A DNA stretch of 64,000 bases, taken from the NCBI GenBank assembly GCA_038211295.1, contig JBBQVS010000005.1, forward strand, positions 48,711-112,710, written 5' to 3'. Each line of letters begins with the position of its first letter. Position 1 is the first letter of the stretch. This document shows, in pieces, positions 9,996 to 18,129 of this stretch. The translations under genes and the position numbers were made by a program. The notes below the pieces were generated by a model that was not told the DNA's origin, searched no databases, and was given only the letters and a program-made list of their open reading frames with translations. The DNA comes from JBBQVS01 sp038211295. Lineage in GTDB: Bacteria; Chloroflexota; Ktedonobacteria; Ktedonobacterales; Ktedonobacteraceae.

Positions 9996-10094
9996 AGAAC
10001 AAGCTCTCCTCATGCTGTGTCATATACGGCACTCAAAATATTTTTTATAAGAACATTCTTTTTCATCCCTCCACCTCATCGTTCAGGCGGTCAC

Positions 10095-10122
10095 ATTATA
10101 TCATGAGAGCGTGCTACCACAA
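10095..10122 (-). promoter_or_regulatory. Promoter of the actin-fold-like gene
   Basis: On the minus strand a -35 box TTGTGG (10122-10117) is followed after 16 nt by a perfect -10 box TATAAT (10100-10095). It points to the gene ending at 9141. Confidence 0.6.
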
Positions 10123-10152
10123 GAAACAGTGTACAATTGTCGCCTCTTTGTC

Positions 10153-10182
10153 TTGACGCATACTATTCTCATCTGCTACACT
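10153..10182 (+). promoter_or_regulatory. Promoter of the GAF/PAS histidine kinase gene
   Basis: TTGACG (10153-10158), an 18-nt spacer and TACACT (10177-10182) form a sigma-70-like promoter. It would give a leader of about 135 nt before the kinase ATG. The rest of 9996-10325 shows no gene. Confidence 0.5.
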
Positions 10183-10325
10183 TTATCTCAAGCAGGATAG
10201 AAGTATACTCATTTCATAATAGGATGTGTTCGCAGATGTTGATGAAGAGATGCATTCATATATAACAATGCACGCCTGAACTCCTACCCACACTTTTCGC
10301 TATCGTCCATGAGAGGTTTGATAAC

Positions 10326-13229
10326 ATGCTGAGTGATAGTTCTCTTTTTTCTGATGCTCAGGAGCATTTATATCTGCGACAAGCGTTGCGTGAAAGCCAA
10401 ATATTGCGCGAACTAACAGAATTGCTTGCTTCTTCGCTTGATCTTACACATATTTTACAGGTTCTTGTGAAACGCACAACAGAGGTATGCGAAGTCAAAC
10501 GTTGTGCAATCTGGCTTTTTGAAGAGACACGCACACTTTTCGTACCCAGAACATACTTTCTCTCCACGCAACAGCTTGATAGCAAAAAGGTGAAACTTGG
10601 CGATTATAGCTGGTATCGCAGTTCTCTTCCTCTACAGAGTCCACTTATGCAACGCTTGCTTCTTGAGGATGGCATCGTCATGTATTCAGATTTAGCTGAA
10701 GAACCATTGATGAAAAGTTTTGCGGAAACATTTCTGGTACGCTCGGTTTTATTTGTGGCACTACGGCGCGAAGGGCGTGTTGTGGGCATGATGTCCCTTG
10801 ACAACCCTGGGGAAGCGGGCGAGTTTTCAGCAGCACAATACCAGCTTGTGCGAGCGATTGGCCAACAGGCCGCCGTAGCGATTGATAATGCGCGGCTCTA
10901 CAAACAGGCTCAAAACGAGAGCAAGCGTGCCGAACGTGTTATTAAACGTGCTCAATCAATTTATGAAGTGGCAAAAGCGGTGAACTCGAACGAGAACCTT
11001 GTAACCGTTCTCGGTATCGCGACACGGCACCTTGTCAATGGCTTAGAGGCCGATGGTGGCACTATCGCGCTCCTTGATAATGGTGCGCTACTGCTTGCAA
11101 GCACCACCCATTCTCATACCTCTACGTCCACACTGTCTCCGCCATTGGAAGACCTACTGCGGTGCCGCGAGACACTTAGGGACGAGGTGCCACGCTTTTT
11201 TACCAAAGACCAGTTTGAAGGCCCTGAAAAAGCATGGTGTCAGCAACTTGGTTTAACCAACAGTATGATTATTCCATTGATTACGGGAGCAGGAAATAGC
11301 ACGAAGCGGAAAAAGAAAAACGCACCTCTGCTTACGGACAAGCATTGCGTTGGCTTTGCTCTTGTCGAGTATACACATTCTACCCGTCAACCTTCAAAGG
11401 GACAGTGCGCTTTCGCGCAAGATATCGCCACGCAGTGCGCCCTGGCCATCGAGAAAAACCAGCTCCTCACACAGTCCGGTCAGGACGCAACACTTGCTAT
11501 CGAGCGTGCGAGCACGCTTGACGCAGTATTTAATGCGATGACAGAAGGCGTTATTGTACTCGATCAAGAAGGGCAAATCATCGTCAACAATCAGACAGCA
11601 TCACGCTTTCTGGGAATGCCGCTTTACTCCAAAGAACATCTTACCACATTTTTACAGCGCTATCCCACATATACACAGCACGGTCAAGCTATTGCCTACG
11701 AAGATTTTCCGCTTGCACGCGCTTTGCATGGTGAGCCTATTCGTGGTCAACGCTTTGTGACGCGCCGTTCCGACCATTCCGAGCGCACAGTTGAGGTAAA
11801 TGTTGCACCGCTTCACGACGATGAGTCGCGGCGTATCGGTCTTGTCTGCGCGTTCCGTGACGTGACGGAGCAGGTGCGCGTGGAGCAACGTATTCGTGGC
11901 GTCCTTGACGTACTGCTCAACGCGGCAGAAGCACTCTCTGGCATCACGGACATACGAGAGATAGTGCGCTGTATTCTCACAATGACGCTTACAGCACTCA
12001 ATTGTGAGCGTGGCTTTGTACATCTCTATGATGAGAAACGTCAACTTTTTACACCACTTCTTGCTATCGGCTTCGTAGACAACTCCGACACGTATTGGAA
12101 TACAGAGCAACAATACTGGTTTGACCCTGATGTACAGCGCACAAGAGAGCCACACGCTTCACTGGTTGCTGGCCATGCGACGCTTATTGCGCCGGAACAC
12201 CGCACAACGGAACAGGAGACATCATATGCCGATACTGTTCTTGTCGCGCCGCTCACACACAATAAACGTCTGCTGGGCGTTCTAGTGCTAGATCGCTCGG
12301 CTTCGTATAAAGTGCGAGAGGAACAACTTGCCACCCCTCAGACACGCTACGCACGGCATGAGTTCACCGTCTGGGATGTAACCGTGGTTGAAGGCATCGC
12401 GCAATTCGCGGGACTCGCCATAGAGCAGGCACGGTGGCAGTCAGAAGCGACGCTCGCACGTATAAACGAGGCCGAAATGCGTGAGTCCAACAAACTCAAG
12501 GACGAGTTTCTTTCCATTACTGCCCATGAATTTCGCTCTCCACTGACAATTATTTTAGCGCATAGTCAGCTTTTTACCCGTACTATGAGTCAGATTCTAG
12601 AGTTGCCAAAGCGGGAAAAGTTGCAAGAGAGCGCAACCGCCATTGAAGAACAGGCGCATCAACTCTCAAATATTGTTAATACCTTTCTCGAAGTAGCGAA
12701 TATTAATCGAGGACAGATTATTCTTAAACAGGAAAAGGTTGAGGTGTGCGGACTGCTCAAACAGGCCGTTGCGACTCATAGTGCCACGACCAGAGAACAC
12801 ACAATACAATACATAGCGATACCTGACGAACAAAATCTTCTGGTTTATGGTGATAGCGCACGCCTTCAGCAAATCTTCACTAACCTCCTGCAAAATGCGA
12901 TAAAGTATAGTCCACAGGGTGGCCCTATCACTATTTCGACACAGAGGGTTACGGATGAAGAAAGAAAAGCCATACAGATACGCGTTACAGACAAAGGCAT
13001 TGGCATTCCTCTGGACGCGCAACCACACCTGTGCGAGCGTTTCTACCGCGCCTCGAATGTGGGGAGCAGCAAGGCCACTGGTGTAGGGCTTGGCCTCTAT
13101 GTTGTTGCTGAATTTCTCCACCTGCACGGTGGTACTATTCATGTTGAAAGTAGCGGTGTATATGGCGAAGGAAGTTGCTTTATCGTGACACTTCCTCTGA
13201 TAGAAAGTTCAGGTGTCTCTGGTGACTGA
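10326..13229 (+). CDS. Soluble multi-GAF/PAS sensor histidine kinase
   Basis: A 967-residue cytoplasmic kinase with no membrane segment. Domains in order: GAF (about 35-195), GAF (about 225-375), PAS (about 400-500, VLDQEGQIIVNNQTASRFLG), a third GAF (about 520-690), HisKA with the phospho-accepting His734 in ITAHEFRSPL, and HATPase_c with an N-box (LLQNAIKYSP), G1 (DKGIGIP) and G2 (GVGLGLYVV). The signals sensed are unknown; three GAF domains suggest small-molecule or redox input. No response regulator is adjacent. The next gene, an HD hydrolase, overlaps its end by 17 nt, so the two are translationally coupled. Confidence 0.92.
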   Translation: MLSDSSLFSDAQEHLYLRQALRESQILRELTELLASSLDLTHILQVLVKRTTEVCEVKRCAIWLFEETRTLFVPRTYFLSTQQLDSKKVKLGDYSWYRSSLPLQSPLMQRLLLEDGIVMYSDLAEEPLMKSFAETFLVRSVLFVALRREGRVVGMMSLDNPGEAGEFSAAQYQLVRAIGQQAAVAIDNARLYKQAQNESKRAERVIKRAQSIYEVAKAVNSNENLVTVLGIATRHLVNGLEADGGTIALLDNGALLLASTTHSHTSTSTLSPPLEDLLRCRETLRDEVPRFFTKDQFEGPEKAWCQQLGLTNSMIIPLITGAGNSTKRKKKNAPLLTDKHCVGFALVEYTHSTRQPSKGQCAFAQDIATQCALAIEKNQLLTQSGQDATLAIERASTLDAVFNAMTEGVIVLDQEGQIIVNNQTASRFLGMPLYSKEHLTTFLQRYPTYTQHGQAIAYEDFPLARALHGEPIRGQRFVTRRSDHSERTVEVNVAPLHDDESRRIGLVCAFRDVTEQVRVEQRIRGVLDVLLNAAEALSGITDIREIVRCILTMTLTALNCERGFVHLYDEKRQLFTPLLAIGFVDNSDTYWNTEQQYWFDPDVQRTREPHASLVAGHATLIAPEHRTTEQETSYADTVLVAPLTHNKRLLGVLVLDRSASYKVREEQLATPQTRYARHEFTVWDVTVVEGIAQFAGLAIEQARWQSEATLARINEAEMRESNKLKDEFLSITAHEFRSPLTIILAHSQLFTRTMSQILELPKREKLQESATAIEEQAHQLSNIVNTFLEVANINRGQIILKQEKVEVCGLLKQAVATHSATTREHTIQYIAIPDEQNLLVYGDSARLQQIFTNLLQNAIKYSPQGGPITISTQRVTDEERKAIQIRVTDKGIGIPLDAQPHLCERFYRASNVGSSKATGVGLGLYVVAEFLHLHGGTIHVESSGVYGEGSCFIVTLPLIESSGVSGD

Positions 13230-13902
13230 GCTACAATCTTTGCGCTCATGGCTCCTCACGCTCACATATGAGACAATGCGACGTGAGCAGATAAATGACA
13301 CCGCCCATGACTACGACCATATTGTCCGTGTCATGGCAATGGCGGACACACTTCACGCACACGAAGGCGGACATCTTCCCACCATCTGGGCGGCAGTTGC
13401 GTTTCACGATATCGGACAGGAGCGTGAACGTCAACATGGTGGCGATCATGCTCTGATTGGTGCAGAGATGGCACTTGCCCTACTCTCATGTACACAATTT
13501 CCGCAGGAGGCTATTCCACATGTACAGGAGGCTATACGCGGTCATCGCATGACGAGTGGCAACACGCCTCACACGCTAGAGGGACGTATTCTCTATGACG
13601 CGGACAAGATTGACTGTCTTGGTGCTATCGGTATCAGTAGGCTCTATTGTATTACAGGTAGCTACAATCAGAAAATATACTCTCCATTCCCACCCGATAT
13701 CATTGAACCAGTAGAGCCACTTGTAGTCCGCGCACTAAGGCGTCGCGCGGACTATTCGCCAAACATAGAATTTCAATTGCTCTTCGGCAATCTAGCGGAA
13801 CGTATGACGACAGAGACAGGGCGCAATCTGGCACAGGAACGCTACGACTATATGGCGGCTTTTTTCAATCGCCTGCAACACGAAATCGAAGGCACACTCT
13901 AG
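13213..13902 (+). CDS. HD-domain phosphohydrolase
   Basis: A 229-residue member of the HD superfamily. The metal-binding signature is present: HDYDHIVRV near residue 32, FHDIGQER for the HD doublet, then an EAIRGH-type His and DADKIDCLGAIG for the last Asp. Such proteins hydrolyse phosphate esters or nucleotides; this compact single-domain type is often annotated YedJ/YpgQ-like. The GTG start lies inside the end of the kinase gene (17-nt overlap); an ATG at 13276 is an alternative but would sit just before the domain. The overlap suggests co-expression with the kinase. Confidence 0.82.
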   Translation: MSLVTELQSLRSWLLTLTYETMRREQINDTAHDYDHIVRVMAMADTLHAHEGGHLPTIWAAVAFHDIGQERERQHGGDHALIGAEMALALLSCTQFPQEAIPHVQEAIRGHRMTSGNTPHTLEGRILYDADKIDCLGAIGISRLYCITGSYNQKIYSPFPPDIIEPVEPLVVRALRRRADYSPNIEFQLLFGNLAERMTTETGRNLAQERYDYMAAFFNRLQHEIEGTL

Positions 13903-13933
13903 CATAAGATATAGTGTTTTGCGCTGATATTTT

Positions 13934-15097
13934 TCAGAGAGTATCTATGAACAAGACATAATTGAACGTCGTTTTTTTGGCAACGGGAGCCGTTAGGTGT
14001 AAGGTGAAACCAAGTTCCGGGTGTAACGATATATATTGTACAAGCGTTGGGCCAGGATTAGACGTGAGTATTACCTGTACAACGCTCGACTCCATCGCCC
14101 GTGTATTTCGTACCATTATCTCACTTTGCCCGCTCTCGAATGCACCCATACCAAAGCATGGCGTATAATGTGCCTCTCTATTTGCTGGAGCATTTTTTCC
14201 TATCTGTGCCGCACGATCAGGTTGTACACGCTGGGTTTCTTCGCGTGTAAGCGGCGTAAGGATGGGCATGTCTGAGTAGGTTGTCTCTTGCACCTTCTCA
14301 CGTGCACGAACATTGATGATGAGAGGTTCGCGCAGTGGTTCGCGTGGTGCTTCTTGCATAACCTCGCGTCGGGGTTCGCGTGGCAATTCCCGTCCTGTCT
14401 CCGGATGTTCCCGACTCGATTCGGGTGCTTTCTTCTCTTTTCTCTGTGGCGCGGCTTTCGGAATCGAAGCATTCTGAAGGTGAATTTTAGAGGTGTGACC
14501 GGCAAGACGTTGTTTGCTTTGTACCGGACGCGCCACTTGCACAGAGGGGGTCGCGGGTATGGCATCAATGACTGTAGCAAGTGGTGCTTGCATCTGCTGA
14601 ACACGTTCAACGGGTGTCATTGGATAAGAAGGCGTATGAGGAATAAGTCCGCGCTCTTCTCCATCAGGTCCGTGCTCTAATAGGGGCGGTGGTGCCGCAC
14701 CTACTTCTGGTTGCATCGAGGCTCCAAAAGCAGCAATTGAGGAGGTGAAACGTTGAGCGAGACGGGTAAGTATATTGGCGGACGGTGGCTTCTGTTCCGC
14801 TTCCTGCTTTTGCAAAGCGGCTTGTTGCGCGGCTAACTCTGCGGTCACAGATTGCACAAATGTTGCGGGACGAACCGAGGGAAGCACTTTCGATTGAAGA
14901 CTAAGGCGTGGAGGAACAAAGTCTGTGCTGACCGATGCATCAGCTTGCCCATTATAGTCCTGCTCATCACCGTTCCATTGCTCCCGTGATGATGAATCGG
15001 CTAATATCTCTTCGACTGATTCGGAGATGGTGAGTCGCTCGCGTGCGAGCCGAGCCTGCCAGTAGTGCTGAGCTTGAGTATCGCGTTCTTCGTACAC
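13934..15097 (-). CDS. Hypothetical protein, largely disordered
   Basis: A 387-residue protein I do not recognise. Most of it is low complexity and predicted disordered: rich in Pro, Gln, Ala and Glu, with a run of arginine-glutamate-proline repeats around residues 235-275 (REPRREVMQEAPREPLREPL). The last ~60 residues (from about EIMVRNTRAMESS) look like a compact beta domain. A GTG start has an aggag ribosome site 8 nt upstream. It converges on the HD gene. No signal peptide or membrane segment is visible, and no function can be given. Confidence 0.6.
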   Translation of the reverse strand: MYEERDTQAQHYWQARLARERLTISESVEEILADSSSREQWNGDEQDYNGQADASVSTDFVPPRLSLQSKVLPSVRPATFVQSVTAELAAQQAALQKQEAEQKPPSANILTRLAQRFTSSIAAFGASMQPEVGAAPPPLLEHGPDGEERGLIPHTPSYPMTPVERVQQMQAPLATVIDAIPATPSVQVARPVQSKQRLAGHTSKIHLQNASIPKAAPQRKEKKAPESSREHPETGRELPREPRREVMQEAPREPLREPLIINVRAREKVQETTYSDMPILTPLTREETQRVQPDRAAQIGKNAPANREAHYTPCFGMGAFESGQSEIMVRNTRAMESSVVQVILTSNPGPTLVQYISLHPELGFTLHLTAPVAKKTTFNYVLFIDTL

Positions 15098-15303
15098 CGC
15101 CGTAACTCCCTACTTGTTGTAAACATGTGTTCTTCTCTACAGGAGTATAGAAGACACATTTTGAAATAGACAGACGCAGTATAACATATACCCGGCAAGA
15201 GCAAAACGCAAATAGGACATTTGGGTGGATAGATTGGAAATCAGGTAGGCAGAAAAGGCAAAGAGAAATTAATAGGAATATTGGGTGAGTATTATGGATG
15301 AGA

Positions 15304-15332
15304 TTGCAAATACCGAGTGAAACCGCTACAAT
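15304..15332 (+). promoter_or_regulatory. Promoter of the CoxG-like gene
   Basis: TTGCAA (15304-15309), a 17-nt spacer and TACAAT (15327-15332) make a good sigma-70-type promoter. Just downstream, about 15333-15371, the leader contains an imperfect inverted repeat (ATGCTCTAATC against GATTAG..GAGCAT). The rest of the 15098-15448 gap shows no gene. Confidence 0.6.
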
Positions 15333-15448
15333 GATGCTCTAATCGACATGTCCGTTGATTAGTATGAGCATATTTGTTGATGCTCTACAAAGTACGAATG
15401 TGGAAGAACACCACACTATTTTTCCGTATGGAAGGATTCCTTTACACG

Positions 15449-15883
15449 ATGAAACTTAACGGTTCACACAAGTTCAAAGCTTCTGGCTCACAGGTCTTCA
15501 ACGCTATTTTGAACCCAACAATCTTGAAAGAATGCATCCCCGGATGCAGTTCTGTTGAGTACCTTGATCCTAATAGCATCAAAGCCAGTCTCACTACTCC
15601 TCTTCCTGGTCTCAAAGGCCCATATAACGTGATTATTAACATTGCTCAGAGACAGGCACCCAGTCATCTCGTTCTGCAAGTGCAACGTCAGGGAACGGGC
15701 GGAACCATCAATGCGTTGAGCAATATCAACATCACCGACGAGGCCGACGGTGCCTTGCTCAAGTATGATGCAAATGCTGACCTCAGCGGCCCTATCGCGA
15801 TTGCCAATAATCCGCTTGGCGAGGGCATCACCAAAAATTCACTTAGTTCCTTCTTCAAGAATTTGGACAAGGCCATCGTTTAG
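15449..15883 (+). CDS. CoxG-like SRPBCC-domain protein
   Basis: A 144-residue protein matching the CoxG (carbon monoxide dehydrogenase subunit G) branch of the START/SRPBCC fold: MKLNGSHKFKASGSQVFNAI at the start, the family turn LKECIPGCSSVEYLD, and GGTINALSNINI later. Members bind hydrophobic ligands or the membrane; in Oligotropha CoxG helps anchor CO dehydrogenase. No cox genes are nearby, so the specific role is unknown. The ATG chosen starts the fold exactly and has gaagga 12 nt upstream; in-frame starts at 15374 and 15428 would add unrelated residues. Confidence 0.78.
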   Translation: MKLNGSHKFKASGSQVFNAILNPTILKECIPGCSSVEYLDPNSIKASLTTPLPGLKGPYNVIINIAQRQAPSHLVLQVQRQGTGGTINALSNINITDEADGALLKYDANADLSGPIAIANNPLGEGITKNSLSSFFKNLDKAIV

Positions 15884-15901
15884 GATTGTGATAGAGTAAC
15901 G

Positions 15902-15929
15902 ACGGTTGGGTAATACTTTGCTCAACCGT
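15902..15929. terminator. Hairpin terminator between convergent genes
   Basis: ACGGTTG (15902-15908) pairs with CAACCGT (15923-15929) between the stops of the CoxG-like gene and the leftward methyltransferase gene. No long T-tract is present. Confidence 0.5.
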
Positions 15930-15941
15930 TGCTGTTCCACG

Positions 15942-16775
15942 CTACTTTAGAGCAGGCATTTCTATGATCGCACATGTCTGCTCATCAGCAGGTGGTATAA
16001 AGAAACCATCGCGCTCTACTAGCCATGTGGCAAGTAGCCCCCGCAATTCAACGCGCGTCTGCTCGTCGTCTGGGAGAATAAGCTGTTCCACTAACTCTGC
16101 TGTTGCCGTGTTGAGCGAAGGGTAGCGCATTACCCAGGGCATCCGTACAATTTCCACGTTCGCGTAGATGCCCAACTCGAACATCACATCTAGCGCGTGA
16201 ATATAGCCAGGAGAAGAATACCGTTTCTCGCCGTGAAAGTGTTCCCAAAGTGGACTTGTACTGGCGTCGAAGTGAGATGCTCGCATGTAGATATAGCACG
16301 CTCGCTGTGTCGCGGTACGGAGTTTTGTGATGAACGGCTCTATCTCTGCTATTGGATAAAGTACATGACTGCATAGAACGATATCCGCCCGTACATCATC
16401 GGGAGCGTCTTGCCAGTTTGTAGCAATGTATTCTACGTTCGTCAATTCTGCTTCTGCTACATCTTGTCGTAAATAGTGGAGCATAGCAGCATTCGGCTCT
16501 ACAACAGTAACGTGTTTCGCGGAGGGCGCGAGTGCCAGCGCGAAACGGCCCGTTCCCGCGCCTACATCCAGCACAGTTGTTTCTGGCGTTATCATTTGCC
16601 GAAGCTTGAACAACAATGGATCATCACCAACCGCGTCTTTTGTCGAGCGATGATAGTTTTTCGCCCGTCTCTCCCAGAAGTCTGCGCTGGTACGACCCAG
16701 GCGGGCATACGCCGCGTCCATTTGCTTTGCACGCATCGCAAGAATTTCGTGCCACCGTTCAACTGCATTCTGCAC
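15942..16775 (-). CDS. Class I SAM-dependent methyltransferase
   Basis: A 277-residue Rossmann-fold methyltransferase. Motif I is VLDVGAGTGRFALALA, followed by an acidic residue at the end of strand 2 (VTVVEPNAAML) and ADIVLCSHVLYP as motif IV. The N-terminal ~60 residues are helical and probably cap the active site. The substrate cannot be told from the sequence. The gene is co-directional with the downstream part of the rlmI-like gene region, with a 30-nt gap from that gene's stop, so the two may form a unit. Confidence 0.82.
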   Translation of the reverse strand: MQNAVERWHEILAMRAKQMDAAYARLGRTSADFWERRAKNYHRSTKDAVGDDPLLFKLRQMITPETTVLDVGAGTGRFALALAPSAKHVTVVEPNAAMLHYLRQDVAEAELTNVEYIATNWQDAPDDVRADIVLCSHVLYPIAEIEPFITKLRTATQRACYIYMRASHFDASTSPLWEHFHGEKRYSSPGYIHALDVMFELGIYANVEIVRMPWVMRYPSLNTATAELVEQLILPDDEQTRVELRGLLATWLVERDGFFIPPADEQTCAIIEMPALK

Positions 16776-16805
16776 AAAAGTACCTTTCTTTAGCCATCAA
16801 GGAAC

Positions 16806-18005
16806 TTAGCCAACACAACAGAAAACAACTTTTAGATACGCGGTCTCTGGCATCGCGAGATTGATTGGGTGATCGACACCGTGTGTATACGTTTCCAATA
16901 GCTGAACGGGCCGATGAAAGCGTTGTGCGCTAAGCGAAATCGTTCCCAGTAAATCATCCATATCAACAACGCCCGAACATGAGCATGTCAACAGGATGCC
17001 TCCAGGTCGCAGTACCTGCATTCCGAGCGTGTTAAGGCGGAGGTATGCCTTGAGCGCATTGAGCTTAGCTTCGCGCGTCTTAGCAAACGCAGGCGGGTCA
17101 AGGATCACAACGTCAAATTGCTCATCTCGCTTGATCGCATCCTCAAGATAGACAAATGTGTCGGCTATATGAAATTCATGCTGGTCGGGATCAAGATCGT
17201 TAAGTGCGAAATTCTCGCGTGACGCTGCTATCGCGGGTGCCGAGATATCAACACTTGTAACACGCGTATCCGCGTCGGTGAGCGCGGCATAGATGGAGAA
17301 GCCGCCAGTGTAGCTAAAGCAATTCAAAACGCGCTTGCCCTGCGCGTATTTGCGGAGCGACTCGCGTTTATCGCGCTGGTCAAGAAAAAACCCCGTTTTC
17401 TGTCCCTGCCACGGGTTCACATGAAATCGCACGTCATTCTCGTGAATGGTAACATGTTCGGGGACTTCTCCTGCGACAACTACAGGTTCTTCAAGCTCTA
17501 AGCCTTCGCGCTTGCGTGACATACCTTCGTTGCGTAACAGAATACCCTTAGCCCCCGTCTCTTGCATAAGAGCTTCTATTAGCAGTGGGCGCAGTTGTTC
17601 GATGCCAGCAGTGTGTATCTGCATAACTAGAATATCCGCGAACCGATCAACCACAAGGCCCGGTAAACCATCGCCCTCAGAGTGAATGAGCCGATACGCG
17701 TTTGTTTGCGCTTCATGAAAAACGCGCCGCAACGCCACCGCTTGTCGTACACGTGCTCGCACGAAATCGGCGTCTATCGCCTCTTCTGGGTCGCGCGTGA
17801 GAATACGAATGGCGATATCGGTCTGAGGATTATAATAGCCACGCGCGACGAACTGCCCCTTTGCCGACTTCACATCAACAATGCCGCCCGACTCTATCCA
17901 GCGCGGCGGCTGCTGCAATGCACGCGAGAAAATCCACGCGTGACCATCTGCAAGACTCTCTTCTTTATACGGTTTCAGGCTCGCGCTAGGGTAAGTAACA
18001 GCCAC
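16806..18005 (-). CDS. rlmI: RlmI-family 23S rRNA (cytosine-C5) methyltransferase
   Basis: A 399-residue protein with the RlmI/YccW layout: an N-terminal PUA-like domain (residues ~1-80, with DGHAWIFSRAL), a central EEHEL-like domain, and a C-terminal class I methyltransferase domain with NCFSYTGGFSIYAA (motif I), VTSVDIS (motif II) and VILDPPAFAKTR (motif IV). A catalytic Cys is expected in the LLTCSCSG segment. RlmI methylates C1962 of 23S rRNA in E. coli; the exact target here is inferred. Length fits the family. Confidence 0.87.
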   Translation of the reverse strand: MAVTYPSASLKPYKEESLADGHAWIFSRALQQPPRWIESGGIVDVKSAKGQFVARGYYNPQTDIAIRILTRDPEEAIDADFVRARVRQAVALRRVFHEAQTNAYRLIHSEGDGLPGLVVDRFADILVMQIHTAGIEQLRPLLIEALMQETGAKGILLRNEGMSRKREGLELEEPVVVAGEVPEHVTIHENDVRFHVNPWQGQKTGFFLDQRDKRESLRKYAQGKRVLNCFSYTGGFSIYAALTDADTRVTSVDISAPAIAASRENFALNDLDPDQHEFHIADTFVYLEDAIKRDEQFDVVILDPPAFAKTREAKLNALKAYLRLNTLGMQVLRPGGILLTCSCSGVVDMDDLLGTISLSAQRFHRPVQLLETYTHGVDHPINLAMPETAYLKVVFCCVG

Positions 18006-18060
18006 AGTAATTCTTCCTTCATCGACATGTTTTCTTCTAGTATCTCATATTTGGGAAGTA

Positions 18061-18098
18061 GAAGTTCCTACCACGTTGGGAAATGTGGTAGGAACTTC
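18061..18098 (-). terminator. 14-bp perfect hairpin after the GH15 gene
   Basis: GAAGTTCCTACCAC (18061-18074) and GTGGTAGGAACTTC (18085-18098) are exact inverted repeats around a 10-nt loop. It sits 32 nt past the stop of the leftward GH15 gene and before the rlmI start, so it probably ends the GH15 transcript. No T-tract follows. Confidence 0.6.
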
Positions 18099-18129
18099 CG
18101 TAGTTCTCGGTTGTGTAGGATGGAATGGC

